Assembly: GCF_014898055.3 (NCBI RefSeq)
Contig: NW_023601543.1
Coordinates: forward strand, 66,229,782 to 66,293,781
Reading direction: 5' to 3'
Origin: Talpa occidentalis
Lineage: Eukaryota > Chordata > Mammalia > Eulipotyphla > Talpidae
Length of the DNA stretch: 64,000 nucleotides
Within the stretch, counting starts at the first letter, position 1. Each line of letters opens with the position of its first letter. Below are positions 1 through 11,574 of this stretch, piece after piece. The translations under genes and the position numbers were made by a program. The notes under the pieces are model-generated. The model was not told the DNA's origin. It searched no databases and saw only the letters and a list, made by a program, of their open reading frames with translations.

Positions 1-510
1 CGCTGAAGTTAACAATTAGCTCTACCCCTCAGGCTGCTCTCTTCCGGGGGAGGGGGGGGGAGACAGGTCCTTGCAGCAGCAGGTGTCCTGGCGGGGAAGG
101 TGACATCACTGACCATGTTCTATCCAGACTGTTGCACACCCCTGCCAGCCGGAGGGCGGGGGGTTATTGGAGTTATACTGCCACTGACGCTCATTGCTCT
201 GAGTGGACACCCCAAGGCATTCTGCGCTGGATAGCAGCAAGCAAATCAAAATCCAGTCTCTAGACCACCAGACTTTGTCCCCCTAACTAAAAAAAAAAAT
301 AAAACTCCGTCTGACTTAGGAAACCCTTATTCGTGTGGAAAGAAAATGTGACATAACATTAAGGTGTCAAGATAAATGTGCTAAAATCTATTCCAAGGGA
401 GAGCTTGTACTTTTATTCTAAATGTACGTACGTGACAGATAGTGTAACATGCTGACACACCTAACCCCATTCCAGTCTTTCAGAAAAAAAATATTCTTCC
501 TAATAAGATA
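1..510. other. Unassigned GC-richer segment at window edge
   Basis: The first 250 bases are richer in G+C than the neighbouring DNA and include a G run near 43-60. An A-rich tract follows at about 290-305. No open frame with believable splice sites and no repeat family I recognise. It could be the end of a retroelement or LTR that begins outside the window, but nothing proves this. Confidence 0.3.
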
Positions 511-558
511 TTGCACATGAACAATCAAAATGCACACCCAACATACCCTGTATGTTTA

Positions 559-844
559 TTTTTACTTATATGTGTATACATATATTGCATCACTGTTCAT
601 TTTTGTATAACATATGCTTGTCTGCTTTCTCCTTTTAGGCATATCCCCCATAAAATTCCCACCCCCAATTCACCCAAGAACCATCACCATAGTCCCCTGT
701 GCTCGTCGATCCCCTGTTTTGATCCTTCTTCCTCCCCTCCCTTGCAGAATATCTCTGAATTACAGGTTATTTTTGTTTTTTTAATTTATTATTATTTTTT
801 TTCCTTACCCTTTATTTGGTTTCCCCTCTAGTCCTCCTATAAGT
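559..844 (-). mobile_element. Short antisense L1 3' tail insertion
   Basis: A perfect 16-bp direct repeat, ATACCCTGTATGTTTA, lies at 543-558 and 845-860 and frames this segment, the mark of target-primed reverse transcription. Read on the minus strand, the insert has a purine-rich, GGATCAAAACAGGGG-type L1 3' UTR and ends A-rich at the 559 side. It resembles the L1 3' ends at 40.9-41.2 and 51.7 kb, so it is a heavily 5'-truncated L1. It has no coding capacity. Confidence 0.75.
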
Positions 845-860
845 ATACCCTGTATGTTTA

Positions 861-1734
861 AAAGGTAATCACTGTAATATACTTGTAGGGAACTCTTTTG
901 TATGAAAAAGACACGCCAAAGCAAATATCAAGAAATTAATATAAATTTGGCCATAATTCACTAATGAAAAATTTGTTGAATGCAATTAAGTTAAATCTAT
1001 TGTGACACTTTAATACGTTCAACCATCCTTCAGAAGAAATTCCTCTATGTGACTTAACAGGAATTTTTTATAAACATTCAAAATGCACATTTAAAACACC
1101 CATTAAAATAAATTAAGGCAACCACTATATGTATGCTTATGAGAAGTCATTTTTGCTTTTATATATGGATTCATTTAAAACGATAATACATTTTTTTAAT
1201 AAGTGCCATGCTTGTTTAAAGAAATAAGTACAATGATAGGAGAATCTAATGTCTGCTAATGCAAAGAAATTCCAAACTTCCCTGATCTGATAGGCTTTTG
1301 ACAGGGAGAAGGTATATAAAAGATCTTTAAAAAAGTTTTTTTTTTTTTAAAAAGGACATTTTGAAGTAAATGAAAATCAGTAGATAATTGTTTAAAAATG
1401 GCAACAGGAACAATGAATTTAAGGATTATTACATTATAGAAACGTAGAAATGTGTGCTCCATTTTATAGAAGATAGAGATTCATTACATAGGATAACTTC
1501 AAGTATGCAAATTGAAAACAGGGAGCTGGCACTGACACTAGGTAGAAAGCTGTGGTAGGCCTTTTCCAAGTGTTCCTTCCTTCTGTCGCTCAGAGGGTAA
1601 CCATCTATTAAATGCATCGGAGTCCCAGAAATTCATTACAAGATGTCTTTAAAAATAAACATTGTGGCAAATGTTATGAAGGTAACAAAAAGGGTGCTGT
1701 TGAGTTGGAGAAGAGTGGTGGAACTTTCTATCAG
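861..1734. other. AT-rich single-copy sequence, no feature
   Basis: AT-rich DNA with scattered homopolymers, including a T run near 1337-1348. The short open frames here have no splice context, no recognisable domain and no codon signal. I see nothing functional. Confidence 0.5.
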
Positions 1735-1905
1735 CATTTCTCACAGTTCAGCAGCATCACTATGGCCTAGAGGACTTATTGCACAGCTTGCTCGGGCTAG
1801 CTCCCAGACTTTCTGATTCCAGGTCCAGGGTAGGGCCAAAAAGATGTATTTCCAGTATCTTGCCAGGTAATGCTAGGTCGCACTACCCCAATTTGAGAAT
1901 CACAC
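1735..1905 (+). mobile_element. MER5A-like hAT MITE remnant
   Basis: The order of motifs matches an old MER5-type non-autonomous hAT-Charlie element as I remember the family: an AGCAGCATCAC-like start, CTTTCTGATTCCAGGTC in the middle and AATTTGAGAATCAC at the end. Divergence is high, as expected for an element that predates placental radiation. No coding capacity. Confidence 0.5.
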
Positions 1906-2005
1906 CCAAATGAGAGCGCCTTAGAAAACCAGTTCTGAGGAGGGTGTTTATGGAATGCTGGGATTAACAAGTTTAACAGTATCTTTTACTGCATACCATT
2001 GCAGG

Positions 2006-2007
<2 letters not shown>

Positions 2008-2042
<35 letters not shown>
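2008..2042. repeat. (TC)n microsatellite
   Basis: An uninterrupted TC dinucleotide run of about 35 bases. It is a pure tract and so is likely to vary in length between individuals. Confidence 0.95.
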
Positions 2043-2047
<5 letters not shown>

Positions 2048-3254
2048 TCTCCAGGAAAGGAAAACGGCACAGGCTTTTGTCATATGTATTTGCCTACAGA
2101 ACCCCTTTTCAGAGATGATTCACTGAATTAACAACTTTCTGGGCACAGGGCCTATTATGCCCTCTGAAATGACATACAGTTCTCCCACCGATGCATAAAA
2201 ATAGTAACTGATTTCCCTTGAGGGTTCCTTTTCCAGCACAAACATGTCCAGTTCCTTCATCTGTTGATCAAATAAAATGGATAACAATCTCTACACAACC
2301 TTTATCTCATAAAATACTGTGTCTTACACTGTGTGTAATGCTGTTTGTGTCGTCTGACCAGTGCAAAACTGATCCGGTCAAACTGTTTCCCTTGTTTTTA
2401 AATGCAACAGATAACAGCAGTGCAGTGTAAGATATCCCTAGCTTTGGGGACATCTGTGTATTGAGCTTTTAAGAGAGGGAAAAAATGAAAATCTCTTAAA
2501 AGAAAATAATTTTCTTAAATGCTATCCAGATGGAAAAGGCGGGGAGGGTGAAGGAAAGCAGGCTCTTTCAGAAGGTGACACAACTCTATGCTAATGTAGC
2601 AGGACACAGATCTTTGACTCCCAGCCTAATCACATCCCAAGAACATTCCACAAACACCCTGTGTGCACTGTGTGTGTGTTGGGATGAAGGTAACATAAGC
2701 TGGACTAAGCAACTAGATTTTATCTCATGCCTTGTCTGGCCAGTAAGACGAGGCAATCTGGAGTGAGAATCTGACTGGTAGGAAAGAGCTTATCAGAGAT
2801 TAATAATGCCTGCCATGCATCAGGAAATAGGAAGTTGTGGCAGAATATTTAACATCTAAAAAATCTGGTAATCTAATGGGTACTACCAGAATGAGGATGC
2901 TTTCAATGTGAAAACAAAAAGGTGAGAGGAGCAGCTTAAGACTTAAAGGGTGAGATCAGACTGCGTCTTCTAAAAACAGAACACAATTTCCAAGATTCAG
3001 GGCCTTGTGGTTGGGCTGACACAACCACAGCAGTGATATCTGAAACTCAGGTTCACCATTTCCCTCTATCTCCTTCTCATCCTATTGTGTGAGCTCACCC
3101 ACAGCTGTCAGGAGTCACGTGTACACCTTCATCAGCGATCACATGATGTGACAAGTAAACAGAACGTAACCGTACCTGGGGAACATGACATATATATATA
3201 TGAACAGATTTGGGGGTAGGATAAGGAGAAAATGGAGAAAGAAAATCCAGGTAC
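2043..3254. other. Unassigned single-copy sequence
   Basis: There are short open frames at 2218-2430 and 2530-2766, but neither is flanked by convincing splice sites and neither resembles a known protein. A short TA run lies near 3190-3200. No repeat family recognised. Confidence 0.45.
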
Positions 3255-3940
3255 AGAGCTACTAACAACAGATGAGTGGATCTAGAAGATGCGTATGTAT
3301 ACTCAGTGATCAAAAAAGATAAACTCAAGCTGTTTGTGGCAACATGGTTAGAGATGGAAGGAATTATTCTTTCTTTTTAAAAGATTTATTTATTTATGCA
3401 TACAAGAGCTGCAGTATAGGCCAGAGGCATGGGGGGGGGGGTGAGAGGACTCACTGGAGACAGAGCTGGGAGCAGAACAGGCGGAGCTACTGAAATACAC
3501 TGCTGAGGGGAGCAGCGGGCGAGACAGGAGAGGTCTCCTGCGCCATGTGGGTCACCTCCCTGGCTGGGGATCGAACTCGTGCTGCAGTGGCTGCTGACAG
3601 CTTCATAAGTGCTGAGACTTAACCCCTTGCGCCACCAGGGAGGCCCCTGGAAGGGATTATTCTAAGTGAGTCAGAAGGAGAAAGATAAAAACTGGATGGT
3701 TTCACTAATATGTGGAATCTAAAGAAACCAAACAGAGGATCAGAAAAAGACAAACTGTAAGGCTGGCCCTTGAAAGACTGTAGATCTGAGGCATCAGGGA
3801 AGGGTGGGGTGGAAGGAGAGCATGCTGGAGTGTGTTGGAGGATTGTGGGCATGTTGGTGGTGGGAGAACTATGGTGACACACCTGAAAGAACTCCTAAAA
3901 TGTGAAAATTAAATTTCCACTGTTACCAAAAAAAAAAGGA
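3255..3940 (+). mobile_element. L1 3' end (ORF2 C-terminus and 3' UTR), split by a SINE
   Basis: Before the SINE, about 3265-3360, the sequence encodes the L1 ORF2 C-terminal pattern (Trp-Ile-like/Lys-Lys-Met, then YT-QQSKKDK-like residues, then the CNMV region). After the SINE, from 3649, it continues with the segment ending in the usual VSLICGI-like motif, then a 3' UTR and an A tail at 3929-3938. The reading frame is degraded. The SINE at 3371-3648 interrupts it with a 15-bp duplication, so the L1 is the older of the two. Confidence 0.7.
3371..3648 (-). mobile_element. tRNA-derived SINE, antisense copy 1
   Basis: Read on the minus strand it starts GGGGCCTCCCTGGTGGCGCA and has a B-box GTTCGATCCC, the CTCAGCAGTGTATTTCAG body and an A-rich tail ending TAAATCTTTTAAA. 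Near-identical 15-bp repeats, GGAAGGAATTATTCT at 3356-3370 and GGAAGGGATTATTCT at 3649-3663, are the target-site duplication. The host sequence is an L1 3' end. The A/B boxes suggest RNA polymerase III transcription of the source element; mobilisation would depend on L1 in trans. Confidence 0.9.
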
Positions 3941-4379
3941 GGAAGGAAAAAAAGCTATCACTAGGTTAAGAAATGAGATCATGCATTAGTGGTTGCAATA
4001 CTTTGGAATGTACATTCCTTTGCTCCCCACACCCCCCCGGAAAAAACAGCTGCTTCAAGGATACAGCTTTGATAAAACGTGTTGTAATGTCAAATATGTT
4101 GTTGAGACTATCTGCACTGCACATGTAACTGAAGAGTTAAAGCCTCTGTTTTAACTCTTTAAGATTTGGTGGGGCAAATGGGGTACAGAAAAAAGCCTTG
4201 TCTCGCAGCCTCCCAAGACAAAGCCTCGAAAGTTCCCTTGTTCATTAAAACTGCTGCCTCAGCTCTTCCCTCCAGCTTGAGTCTGTGCAAGCAGCGTCCT
4301 CTTCTCCTTTCCTTTCTTTTATATAATAAACCTGCCCTTTTTGATATTAAAAAATTGCTATATCAATAAATATGAAAAA

Positions 4380-4652
4380 GGGCCTCCCCAGTGGTGCAGA
4401 GGGTTGAGCGCGGTGCTGTGGAGCTGTCTGCAGCCTCTGCAGTGCGGGTTCAATCCCGGCCGGCCAGCTGGGGAGCAACCCACAGGGTGTGGCAGACCTC
4501 TCCTGTCTTGCCCGTTGCTCCCCTCAGCAGTGTGTTTCAGTCAATCTGCCTGTTCTGTCCCCCGCTCTGTCTCTGGTGAATCCTGTCACCCCCCCCACAC
4601 ACACACCTCTTGCCTTTACCCCAGTTCTTGTATAAATAAATCTTTAAAAATA
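4380..4652 (+). mobile_element. tRNA-derived SINE, sense copy 2
   Basis: Same family as the other copies: GGGCCTCCCCAGTGGTGCAG head, GGTTCAATCCCGG B box, CTCAGCAGTGTGTTTCAG body and a TAAATAAATCTTTAAA tail. Target-site duplication AATAAATATGAAAAA (4365-4379) against AATAAACATGAGAAA (4653-4667), two mismatches. Open frames across it are only translations of the SINE. Confidence 0.9.
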
Positions 4653-4914
4653 AATAAACATGAGAAACACAAACACACACACAAATCTGCTGCCTACCAG
4701 CGAGAACAAGTGTACAAGAGCCCGAGAGACTGAATGGTGGCAACAGGAAGGAAAGGGATAAACCTGGAATATGCAGTGACTGCCCTCCACACCCCCTGTG
4801 CACCTTACTCCCCATACCAGTCTCACCGTTCTCCAAATAGGCTCTTTTGTGCCGCCATACTTTTGTAGCTAACATTTCCTCTGCCCAGTGAACTTTGATT
4901 CCATTCAGCTAGAA

Positions 4915-5160
4915 TGTGCTCTAAAAGCCTTCCCCCGATTCTACTCTCCACCTCACCAGACAGAGCTGTTATGAACTCTCACTAGTCATGTGTACTTCGA
5001 TAAGAGTAATCAATTAAATAAATGATCTTGACTTTTGGAAGCCTATCTGGCTCCCCTCTCAAAACTGCAAGCTTCTTGGGGACAGGGCCCATGTATTATT
5101 AATATTTTGATCTCACTGCTGTCTTTAATAATAGCTAGTAAAGAACTTGGTACAGGACAG
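4915..5160 (+). mobile_element. Possible L2 LINE 3' fragment
   Basis: The segment GCAAGCTTCTTGGGGACAGG at 5069-5088, followed by an AACTTGGTACAGGACAG-like stretch, resembles the conserved L2 3' UTR (TGTAAGCTCCTTGAGGGCAGGGAC ... CTGGCACATAGTAG, here from memory). Divergence is high and the boundaries are approximate. Confidence 0.4.
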
Positions 5161-6053
5161 AATTCCTAAGTGTGGAGTAAATGAAAATGTAAAGTGGGAG
5201 AAGCTTGCAGACTGGGTGACTAGAAGCTGGGAAACCACCTCCTATTAATCTGATGGTGAAATTAATACATCTATAGTCATTTCTAGTGAGACAGCACTGG
5301 TGTATTCTTTTCTTTGAGAAAAAACCTACCTTTTGAAATCTATAAAAATACTTCTACTTATAACCCTCCTCCCTGCCACCAGTGGAGAAGACAGGTTTTT
5401 GTTCTGTAAGAACCACTTGATTTTCCTTAGTAATTAGGCAGAAAAGGAGTAACTGGACACCTGCTCTCCTTCGAAGACAGCACGGACAGATGCTTTATGA
5501 CCTGCCAAGGAACTAGCAACTTGATTTCCAACGTGTGCACCGAGGGCCTCCAAGGTCATACAAAAAAATTCCTAGAAAATATACAGATATTTTACATTTT
5601 TGAAGGAAATGCTTTGATGCTAACCATCTGTGGAATACCACACAAACTACTAACAGCTTAGACAGTACTATGTATTTCTTCCTTTGTAAAGCTGGATTTT
5701 CAACTGTGGATTGAAAAAAAAAAAGTGCTGTGTGAAAAATCAATGTGGAATAGGAAACGGAGGTGGCAGTGTCCAATCTGATTCCAAGCTTTTAGAAGCT
5801 GCACAGTGGCCAACAGACATACACAGCCCATTAGTAAGAAATGCCATGGCTATATGACTCAGCTAAAAATACTGCTTTATTTCAATTTATATATAATAGC
5901 TATTCAAATGGCTACTAAGCTGTCAGGATGTAAATAAGTTTTTTGAAGCTAATTGCTTAATACCTAATTAGCAGGTATTTCTTTTGGCCTATGGTTGGTA
6001 TGGGGAAAGTCACTGTGACAACTAAGACTACTACAACCTTAGGAAGCTCTCAC
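5161..6053. other. Unassigned sequence with weak minus-strand open frame
   Basis: On the minus strand a polypyrimidine tract ending in AG at about 5715 opens a frame at 5513-5715, and a second tract and AG lie near 5572. No matching donor or known domain was found. The rest is AT-rich single-copy DNA. Confidence 0.4.
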
Positions 6054-6229
6054 CTACGGGTTCTGGCCACTGATGGAGTCTCGACACTGTTCTCCCAAAT
6101 CCATTTTTCACCCCGAGCTTGAATGGACCAAGAAATTTTTTCTCGAGGAAAGAGACTGAAATCCCTTTTGAAAGTTCCAAGTTACTGAAATACGACACAT
6201 GATCATGGTGGCCCCTGGAAGAACTACAG
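6054..6229 (-). other. Candidate coding exon, unidentified
   Basis: On the minus strand a strong acceptor (CTTCTTTTTCTGCTAG, AG at 6231-6230) is followed 176 nt later by a good donor (CCCGTAG|GTGAGAG, GT at 6053-6052). One frame is open throughout, about 58 codons with one split codon at each end, and includes the peptides GHHDHVSYFSNLELSKG and RTVSRLHQWPEP. A second frame is also open for the last 35 codons. I recognise no family in either. An open frame of this length in a fixed interval is not rare by chance, so the call rests mainly on the splice sites. If real, it belongs to the same minus-strand transcript as the 17.87 and 18.65 kb candidates and the CpG-island promoter. It could equally be a non-coding exon or chance. 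Confidence 0.22.
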
Positions 6230-6899
6230 CTAGCAGAAAAAGAAGACTATAGTCTCTGACGTCGCCCAGTCATATCACTCAAATATATGCTATACCTTAG
6301 TAGCCCTTCCCCTAAAATTAGTCACTCTGATTCTATGAGCTTGCCTGGGGACTGAACCAACAGGATCACTAAATAGGTGAAACATGGAGAAATCAGGCTT
6401 CCTGTACTATGGAGTAAGGATGGAATTCAGGTTAAGTGAAATGTTGAGGAGACAGATGCCCTCCCCTTTTCTCAGCACTGCTAAAAATGACTACCAATCT
6501 AACTGGGGCAATCTATGCCTCAGTTACTAGTCATTCCTCTTGCGTCCTTGGATCTGTTCTGGTTACCAGACATTCTGGTTTCGGGGGGGGCCCTGACTTA
6601 TGTAAAACTGCATATGATCAACAGCAGCATGACTATCAAGAGCAACAGAGAATGGGATCTTTCTACAAGTAAACTTAACATTCTGTTATGTTTTCAATGC
6701 CGGAGTCAAGGTGTACTCCTGTAAAACTGTGCAATCTTAGAGTTCTCAAATTTTCCATGGGAGCAGGACTGGTCAGGCAAGGAAAAAGGCATTCTTGTAT
6801 TACCAGGGACTATGGTTGTTTCAAGTAAGTAACAGATGTGATCTCACTGAAATCCCAAGCTTGTTCTGTGGTACACCCCAATCGTACATTTAGAAAGAA

Positions 6900-7075
6900 A
6901 ATGTATTGTTAAAGCAAACAGCAATGTGAGGAAAGCAAAGTCCCTAAGTTTTCCTTCTTCACCTGGAAAGTTGGAATAACACCACCAATCTTCTAGTGAT
7001 AAATGATGTAATGTACGCAGAGTGCTTTGCTTATGACTTGGCAAAAAACAGATGCTCAATAAATATTATTGATAG
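6900..7075 (+). mobile_element. MIR SINE 3' part
   Basis: The succession AAATGATGTAATGTACGCAG, AGTGCTTTGC, then GCTCAATAAATATTATTG at 7052-7069 follows the 3' half of the mammalian MIR consensus in forward orientation. Old and divergent. Confidence 0.55.
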
Positions 7076-7079
7076 TATG

Positions 7080-8790
7080 ACTCATTGTCAGTCATGAAAG
7101 GAAAAACAAGAGACTTATCGATTTGAAAATGCAAATACACTTAGAATATACAGAATAAACAAGCACGAACAGGGTTAATTTGCAGTGAGTCTATATGCTT
7201 AACTCCAGGAATACCTGGGAGTGTGGTCCCCTTGGTCAAGTTAGAGATGAATGTGCCAGCTTTATAAAGTGCTATTTAAACTCTGAAACACACTTGGAGG
7301 CGCTCTCTGCTAATTTGTCAATACTGTACATTGACAATGTATACATTAATGGTTTGCATCTGATTTAATCGATTACATGGCCTACATGACCAGCAGGGTA
7401 TCAAAGATTCTCAGTAAACTTGGCTCTTCTGAAACCAGTTATTTTATACATATTTTGGTAGTTCACAATTAGAAGACCAAGTGTACTCTGTGAGACTAAA
7501 AATGGCCTTAGCTATCATTCCGCTGCACTGTACCACTAAACACTATTAACACCTGAGAGAATCTCATAGTTCCTTTCAATTCTCTAATGCCATGTGGTGG
7601 CTATAATACACTTCAATGATTCATAAATATTTGGGGTGACTATCATGAAATTAAAACATTTCAGAAATATTCTTTACCATAGCTTATATGCTTACTTTCA
7701 TTCACTTCAAAGTTTGATCAAATGAAGTATGATGGCCTATCATCATCAGAATTTTAATAAAAGCCCACAAAGAAGCTGTTAAGGACAAATGAAAATTACA
7801 CACATGGCAGATACATATGCTTAGAGGTACAAATTACACTGGAGAGTTAAATTATGTTCTGCTGATTCTTAGGTTACTTGTGAGTTGAGGTAGCTTGCCT
7901 TATTTTACATAACCTTTGTGAGTGTTTAGTAATACATCATTTATGCAGAAGTCACTCAAAACCAAACACAGTCTCACGAACTTAGGAACAAGAGATGACC
8001 ACGGCCATGCAGTATGATTTATGCTTTACCTCCAGGGGAGGCCCAACCCTCTTAGATTGATCAAGAATAGTCATTCAATCCACATACACAAGAATGACTA
8101 TGAGACTTGAAAGGCTCACTGGACCTTGGAGCTGAAAAGTAGAAGGTGCAATGGTGGACTGAACTAGATCAACACACTGACAGCAACAAGAAGTGAAAAC
8201 TGATTACTCCGAACACAAGAGAAAAGAGAGAAGGCCCTTTGAAAGCTATTTCGAGTAGCCTCTAACTCCCTTACATTAACATTTTCCAAAGCTGTAGGCA
8301 CCAATGATCATGTGTATTAATTATTGAGTCACCATAAGAGGGCTGTATGGTATTTAGGATATAATTTCAGAAAGCAGCGAACATATATGATTTATTTTCA
8401 AATGAATTCCATATAAAATAGTTTTAAATAAGTTTCTTGATACTTATTTAAAAGGTGAGCATCGGCCATCTGCAACTGTGTCCCTTCAAATGGAAAGTTT
8501 GTTCCTAGGAGGTGTTGTGTAAATGCTGATGTACTGTAGACTGAACCCGAGTCCACATACAGAGTAATAAGTTATTTTTCTTTCTGAATGAATCTCTGCT
8601 ATGTTATTTAGTTGTGGATTTCTCACAAAAGACTGGATGTGCCAAGTTATTGTCTTTTATGAGAATTCCATTTGTCAAATGAAAACTGCCTGTGAGACTA
8701 CCTTGTTGAAGTCAAAGAAAGCTGGTATCCATTCGCTGCTTTCACCAACCCTGGAGAAAGGCAAATGAAACTGCAGGAAGAGAAAAAAGT
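7080..8790. other. AT-rich single-copy sequence
   Basis: No recognised repeat or coding exon. A minus-strand acceptor/donor pair at 8131 and 8030 delimits 102 nt, but all three frames contain stops, so it cannot be an ordinary coding exon. The rest is unremarkable intron-like DNA. Confidence 0.45.
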
Positions 8791-8794
8791 GGTA

Positions 8795-8965
8795 TGGTGA
8801 AAAGGTCCTGAACTTCTAGTCAGGATACTGCAGATTCCTGTTCCAGCTCGGGAGCTAAGTGGGCTACATGAATTCTGTATTTGTTGCCTAATTTCTCTGA
8901 GCTGGTCTCCTAATTTGTGAAGCTAAGGTAAGGTATTGTATATGATTTCTCAGGTTCTTCCTGTT
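8795..8965 (+). mobile_element. MIR SINE remnant
   Basis: The order 'gaacttctagtcaggatac ... cctgttccagctcgg ... cctaatttctctgagctggt ... cctaatttgtgaag' follows the MIR core (acquired-trait, tRNA-like CCAGCTC, then CTTAACCTCTCTGAGCCT and CCTCATCTGTAAA) in forward orientation. Boundaries approximate. Confidence 0.55.
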
Positions 8966-10758
8966 TCAACTGTACTGAGTTTTATAAATGAAAAGGATTT
9001 TGTTAAGTGAGAATAGTATATCACATCCAGATCCTTTGGGATCTGAATACACTACTTTCAGCCAAACCATCACCTACCCCGGTGAAGAACAAAAATTTAA
9101 ACAAGAAAATCAACAACACACCTTCCCCACCCAACCTTGTACTCAGTTAAAAAACAAAACAAAACCCAGAAAACCTTATAAAGTGCCACACTCACAATTC
9201 CTTGTTTTCCTGCTTTTAAGCTGTTTTTATATTTTTCTTTACTCTGTTGAGCATGCATAGAATGCCTTCAGGTTTTTTATTCTGCTGAAGTAGGTGTTAA
9301 ATAGGTATTTCTTATCATAGATTGATGGAAATAACTTTCCCTGGGAAAACAAGCATCACATTCTGAAGTGACATTTCACTTACTGAAAAACAAAATTATG
9401 CAAATGGAAAGATGCTATTTGAATCACTCTCCAACTACTTAGGAAGGTGGTAAAACAGAATGTTTCCAAATTTATTTCACTAATGCAATCAATTTATGGA
9501 AATTAAAGATTAACTTTTTCATAGCAGGTAGGTTTATATTTCAGATTTTGTATGGGAGTGTTCATGTGCCCAACCAGGTTGTCAGAAACTTGTAATTTAG
9601 TGAGAATGGCATGTAGTATATGCTTACACACGAATTAGGGAGCTGAAACCCATTCAGGAATGCATACATTTAAAAAGTAACTTGAAGTTACAGGACTAAG
9701 TAACAGTAGAAAGTCTAAGGATTTGAGAGAAGAGATAACTGCTATCAATATCTTCAATATCCTGAACCTGTTCTTTAAGATAATGGGGAGATGAGGATCA
9801 CTACCTAAGACATTTAAAAAAAAATGTATCTTTGTGCTACTGGAAGCATGCAATGAAATGTCAAATGATAGCAGACAGGTTTCCAGGAATAAGTGTGGAT
9901 AAAATGCCAGAAATGGATTTCTATGAGAGAAGACAAAAGAGGTAATATGCAACTACAAAGTCAATATTCTTTAAAAACAGAACATGGTTCCCCCAGAGTG
10001 ACTCTAACTAACTCAATAGGGCTTTCTAAAAACCAGTTTTAGATCATACTCTCAGATGTCCTGTCTAATGAATTTATGTCTTGTAAGGAAAAATGAGATA
10101 GAGAGAAATGGTATAACAGATTCTCCCAGAAAGTCAGGTAAAAGGCTGAATTTTCTCAGGAAGAATTTTTCATGATATGGTAGAAGACAGCAATCACATT
10201 ACTAGCAATTACATAACTGATTTAAAGGTATGACACTCTGGCACAATATTTATAGACTAGGGGCAATGCCTGACCTATAAGAAGCAAATCTATACGGAAT
10301 TAGCAAATGATCAAATTTGCACTTAATTAAGCACACAATCAGGTAGAATCATCACAACAGGAGAATTCCAAAGATGGGTTATTTCTCTTTAATGATATCA
10401 GCAAGAATATCAAATTAGTCATAATGTTTACAACTGTTAAACCATAAACCTTTCTTTTTAGCTTATGGACTCTCCCTATACTACCTACACTTCTGTCCCA
10501 AATGGAAATAACTATAACCAATAACCCCATTCAATGGGGAGAAAATAGAATCCACCAAATAAGAAACCCAGTTTGAAATACGTGACTATGTTATGGTAAC
10601 CTCAGTAGGGTGCTTCACAACTCTTCAACACTGACAGTATGATATATATCTATGGGAAAGCTGTAATCTAGAGTTCAGGAGTGGATAATTGTGTTAATAA
10701 AACACATACTACATTAAACCGAAAAGCTACATTCCAGAGGTGGCTATTCAGATAGCAT
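8966..10758. other. Unassigned AT-rich sequence
   Basis: An A/C-rich stretch at 9090-9175 and several short open frames, none with splice support. No repeat family recognised. I see nothing else. Confidence 0.45.
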
Positions 10759-10776
10759 TCAAAGATAACACTCAGG

Positions 10777-11042
10777 GGCCTCCCTGGGTTAAGTCTGAGC
10801 ACTATGAAGCTATCCCGCAACCACTGCAGCATGAGTTTGATCCCCAGCCAGGGAGCTACCCACATGGTACAGCAGACCACTGCTGACTTGCTCGCTGCTC
10901 CCCTCAGCAGTGTATTTCAGTAGATCCGCCTGTTCTGCTCCCTACTCTGTCTCTGGTGAATCCTCTCACAACCCCCGCCCCGCATCTCTGGCCTGCACCC
11001 CACCTCTTGTGTGCATAAATAAATAAAATCTTTAAAAAAAAA
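10777..11042 (+). mobile_element. tRNA-derived SINE, sense copy 3
   Basis: Perfect 17-bp target-site duplication CAAAGATAACACTCAGG at 10760-10776 and 11043-11059. The head is shortened (GGCCTCCCTGGGTTAAG), having lost most of the A box, while the B box GTTTGATCCCCAG and the body are present. The tail is AAATAAATAAAATC followed by A residues. Unlikely to be transcribed from its own promoter. Confidence 0.92.
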
Positions 11043-11344
11043 CAAAGATAACACTCAGGTATCTTTTTCTCTAGACCACAACAGAACATAATGGATTTAA
11101 GTAGTGGCATATCTTCAACAAGAATATAATGGATTTAAGAAATGGCATGTTGTCGACAAATTAGTGCCTGGTTAATTAGCACATTTTAGAAATAACTTTT
11201 CACTGGTGAAATCAATGTTGTTTATATGTTAATTTTCTCTAGAAATGACAGCAGAAATTCAGGTTTTACTTCATCTGAAGGAGAGCAAGTACCCACCCTT
11301 TCCTCAGGGAACCCCTTTAGATAGCCTGGCACTTCACTGAACAC

Positions 11345-11465
11345 TGGCAACCACCGATACAGCTCCATCCCCTCGTTTTACTGATGAGAAAACTATAATA
11401 CAGAGGTTATGTGGCTTATCCTAGGACACAGCTGCTTGATTGTAGGATTAGTAATATACCATGGT
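11345..11465 (-). mobile_element. MIR SINE, antisense
   Basis: CGTTTTACTGATGAGAAAAC, then CAGAGGTTATGTGGCTTATCC and ACACAGCTGCTTGATTGTAG, follow the reverse complement of the MIR core. Divergent, no flanking duplication visible. Confidence 0.65.
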
Positions 11466-11574
11466 TTCTGGAACCAAACAGTGTTCTCCTTTACACTCAA
11501 ATACTTCTAGGAAGAATACCACAACACATGAACTGTGGTTTATCTCTAAAGACTTCCTTCCCTTTATTCTAAAT

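Noticed and set aside
5513..5715. Minus-strand exon starting after TTTTCAATCCACAG
   Set aside because: Acceptor is good, but no donor closes the open frame before a stop and the peptide is unremarkable.
6136..6220. ATG in near-perfect Kozak context (GCCACCATGA) on the minus strand at about 6219
   Set aside because: It opens a frame of only about 30 codons with no recognisable product, and it lies inside the candidate exon in a different frame. Chance match.
8030..8131. 102-nt minus-strand segment with good acceptor (CTTCTACTTTTCAG) and donor (GGAG|GTAAAG)
   Set aside because: All three frames contain stops, so it cannot be an internal coding exon. It might be non-coding, but there is no other support.
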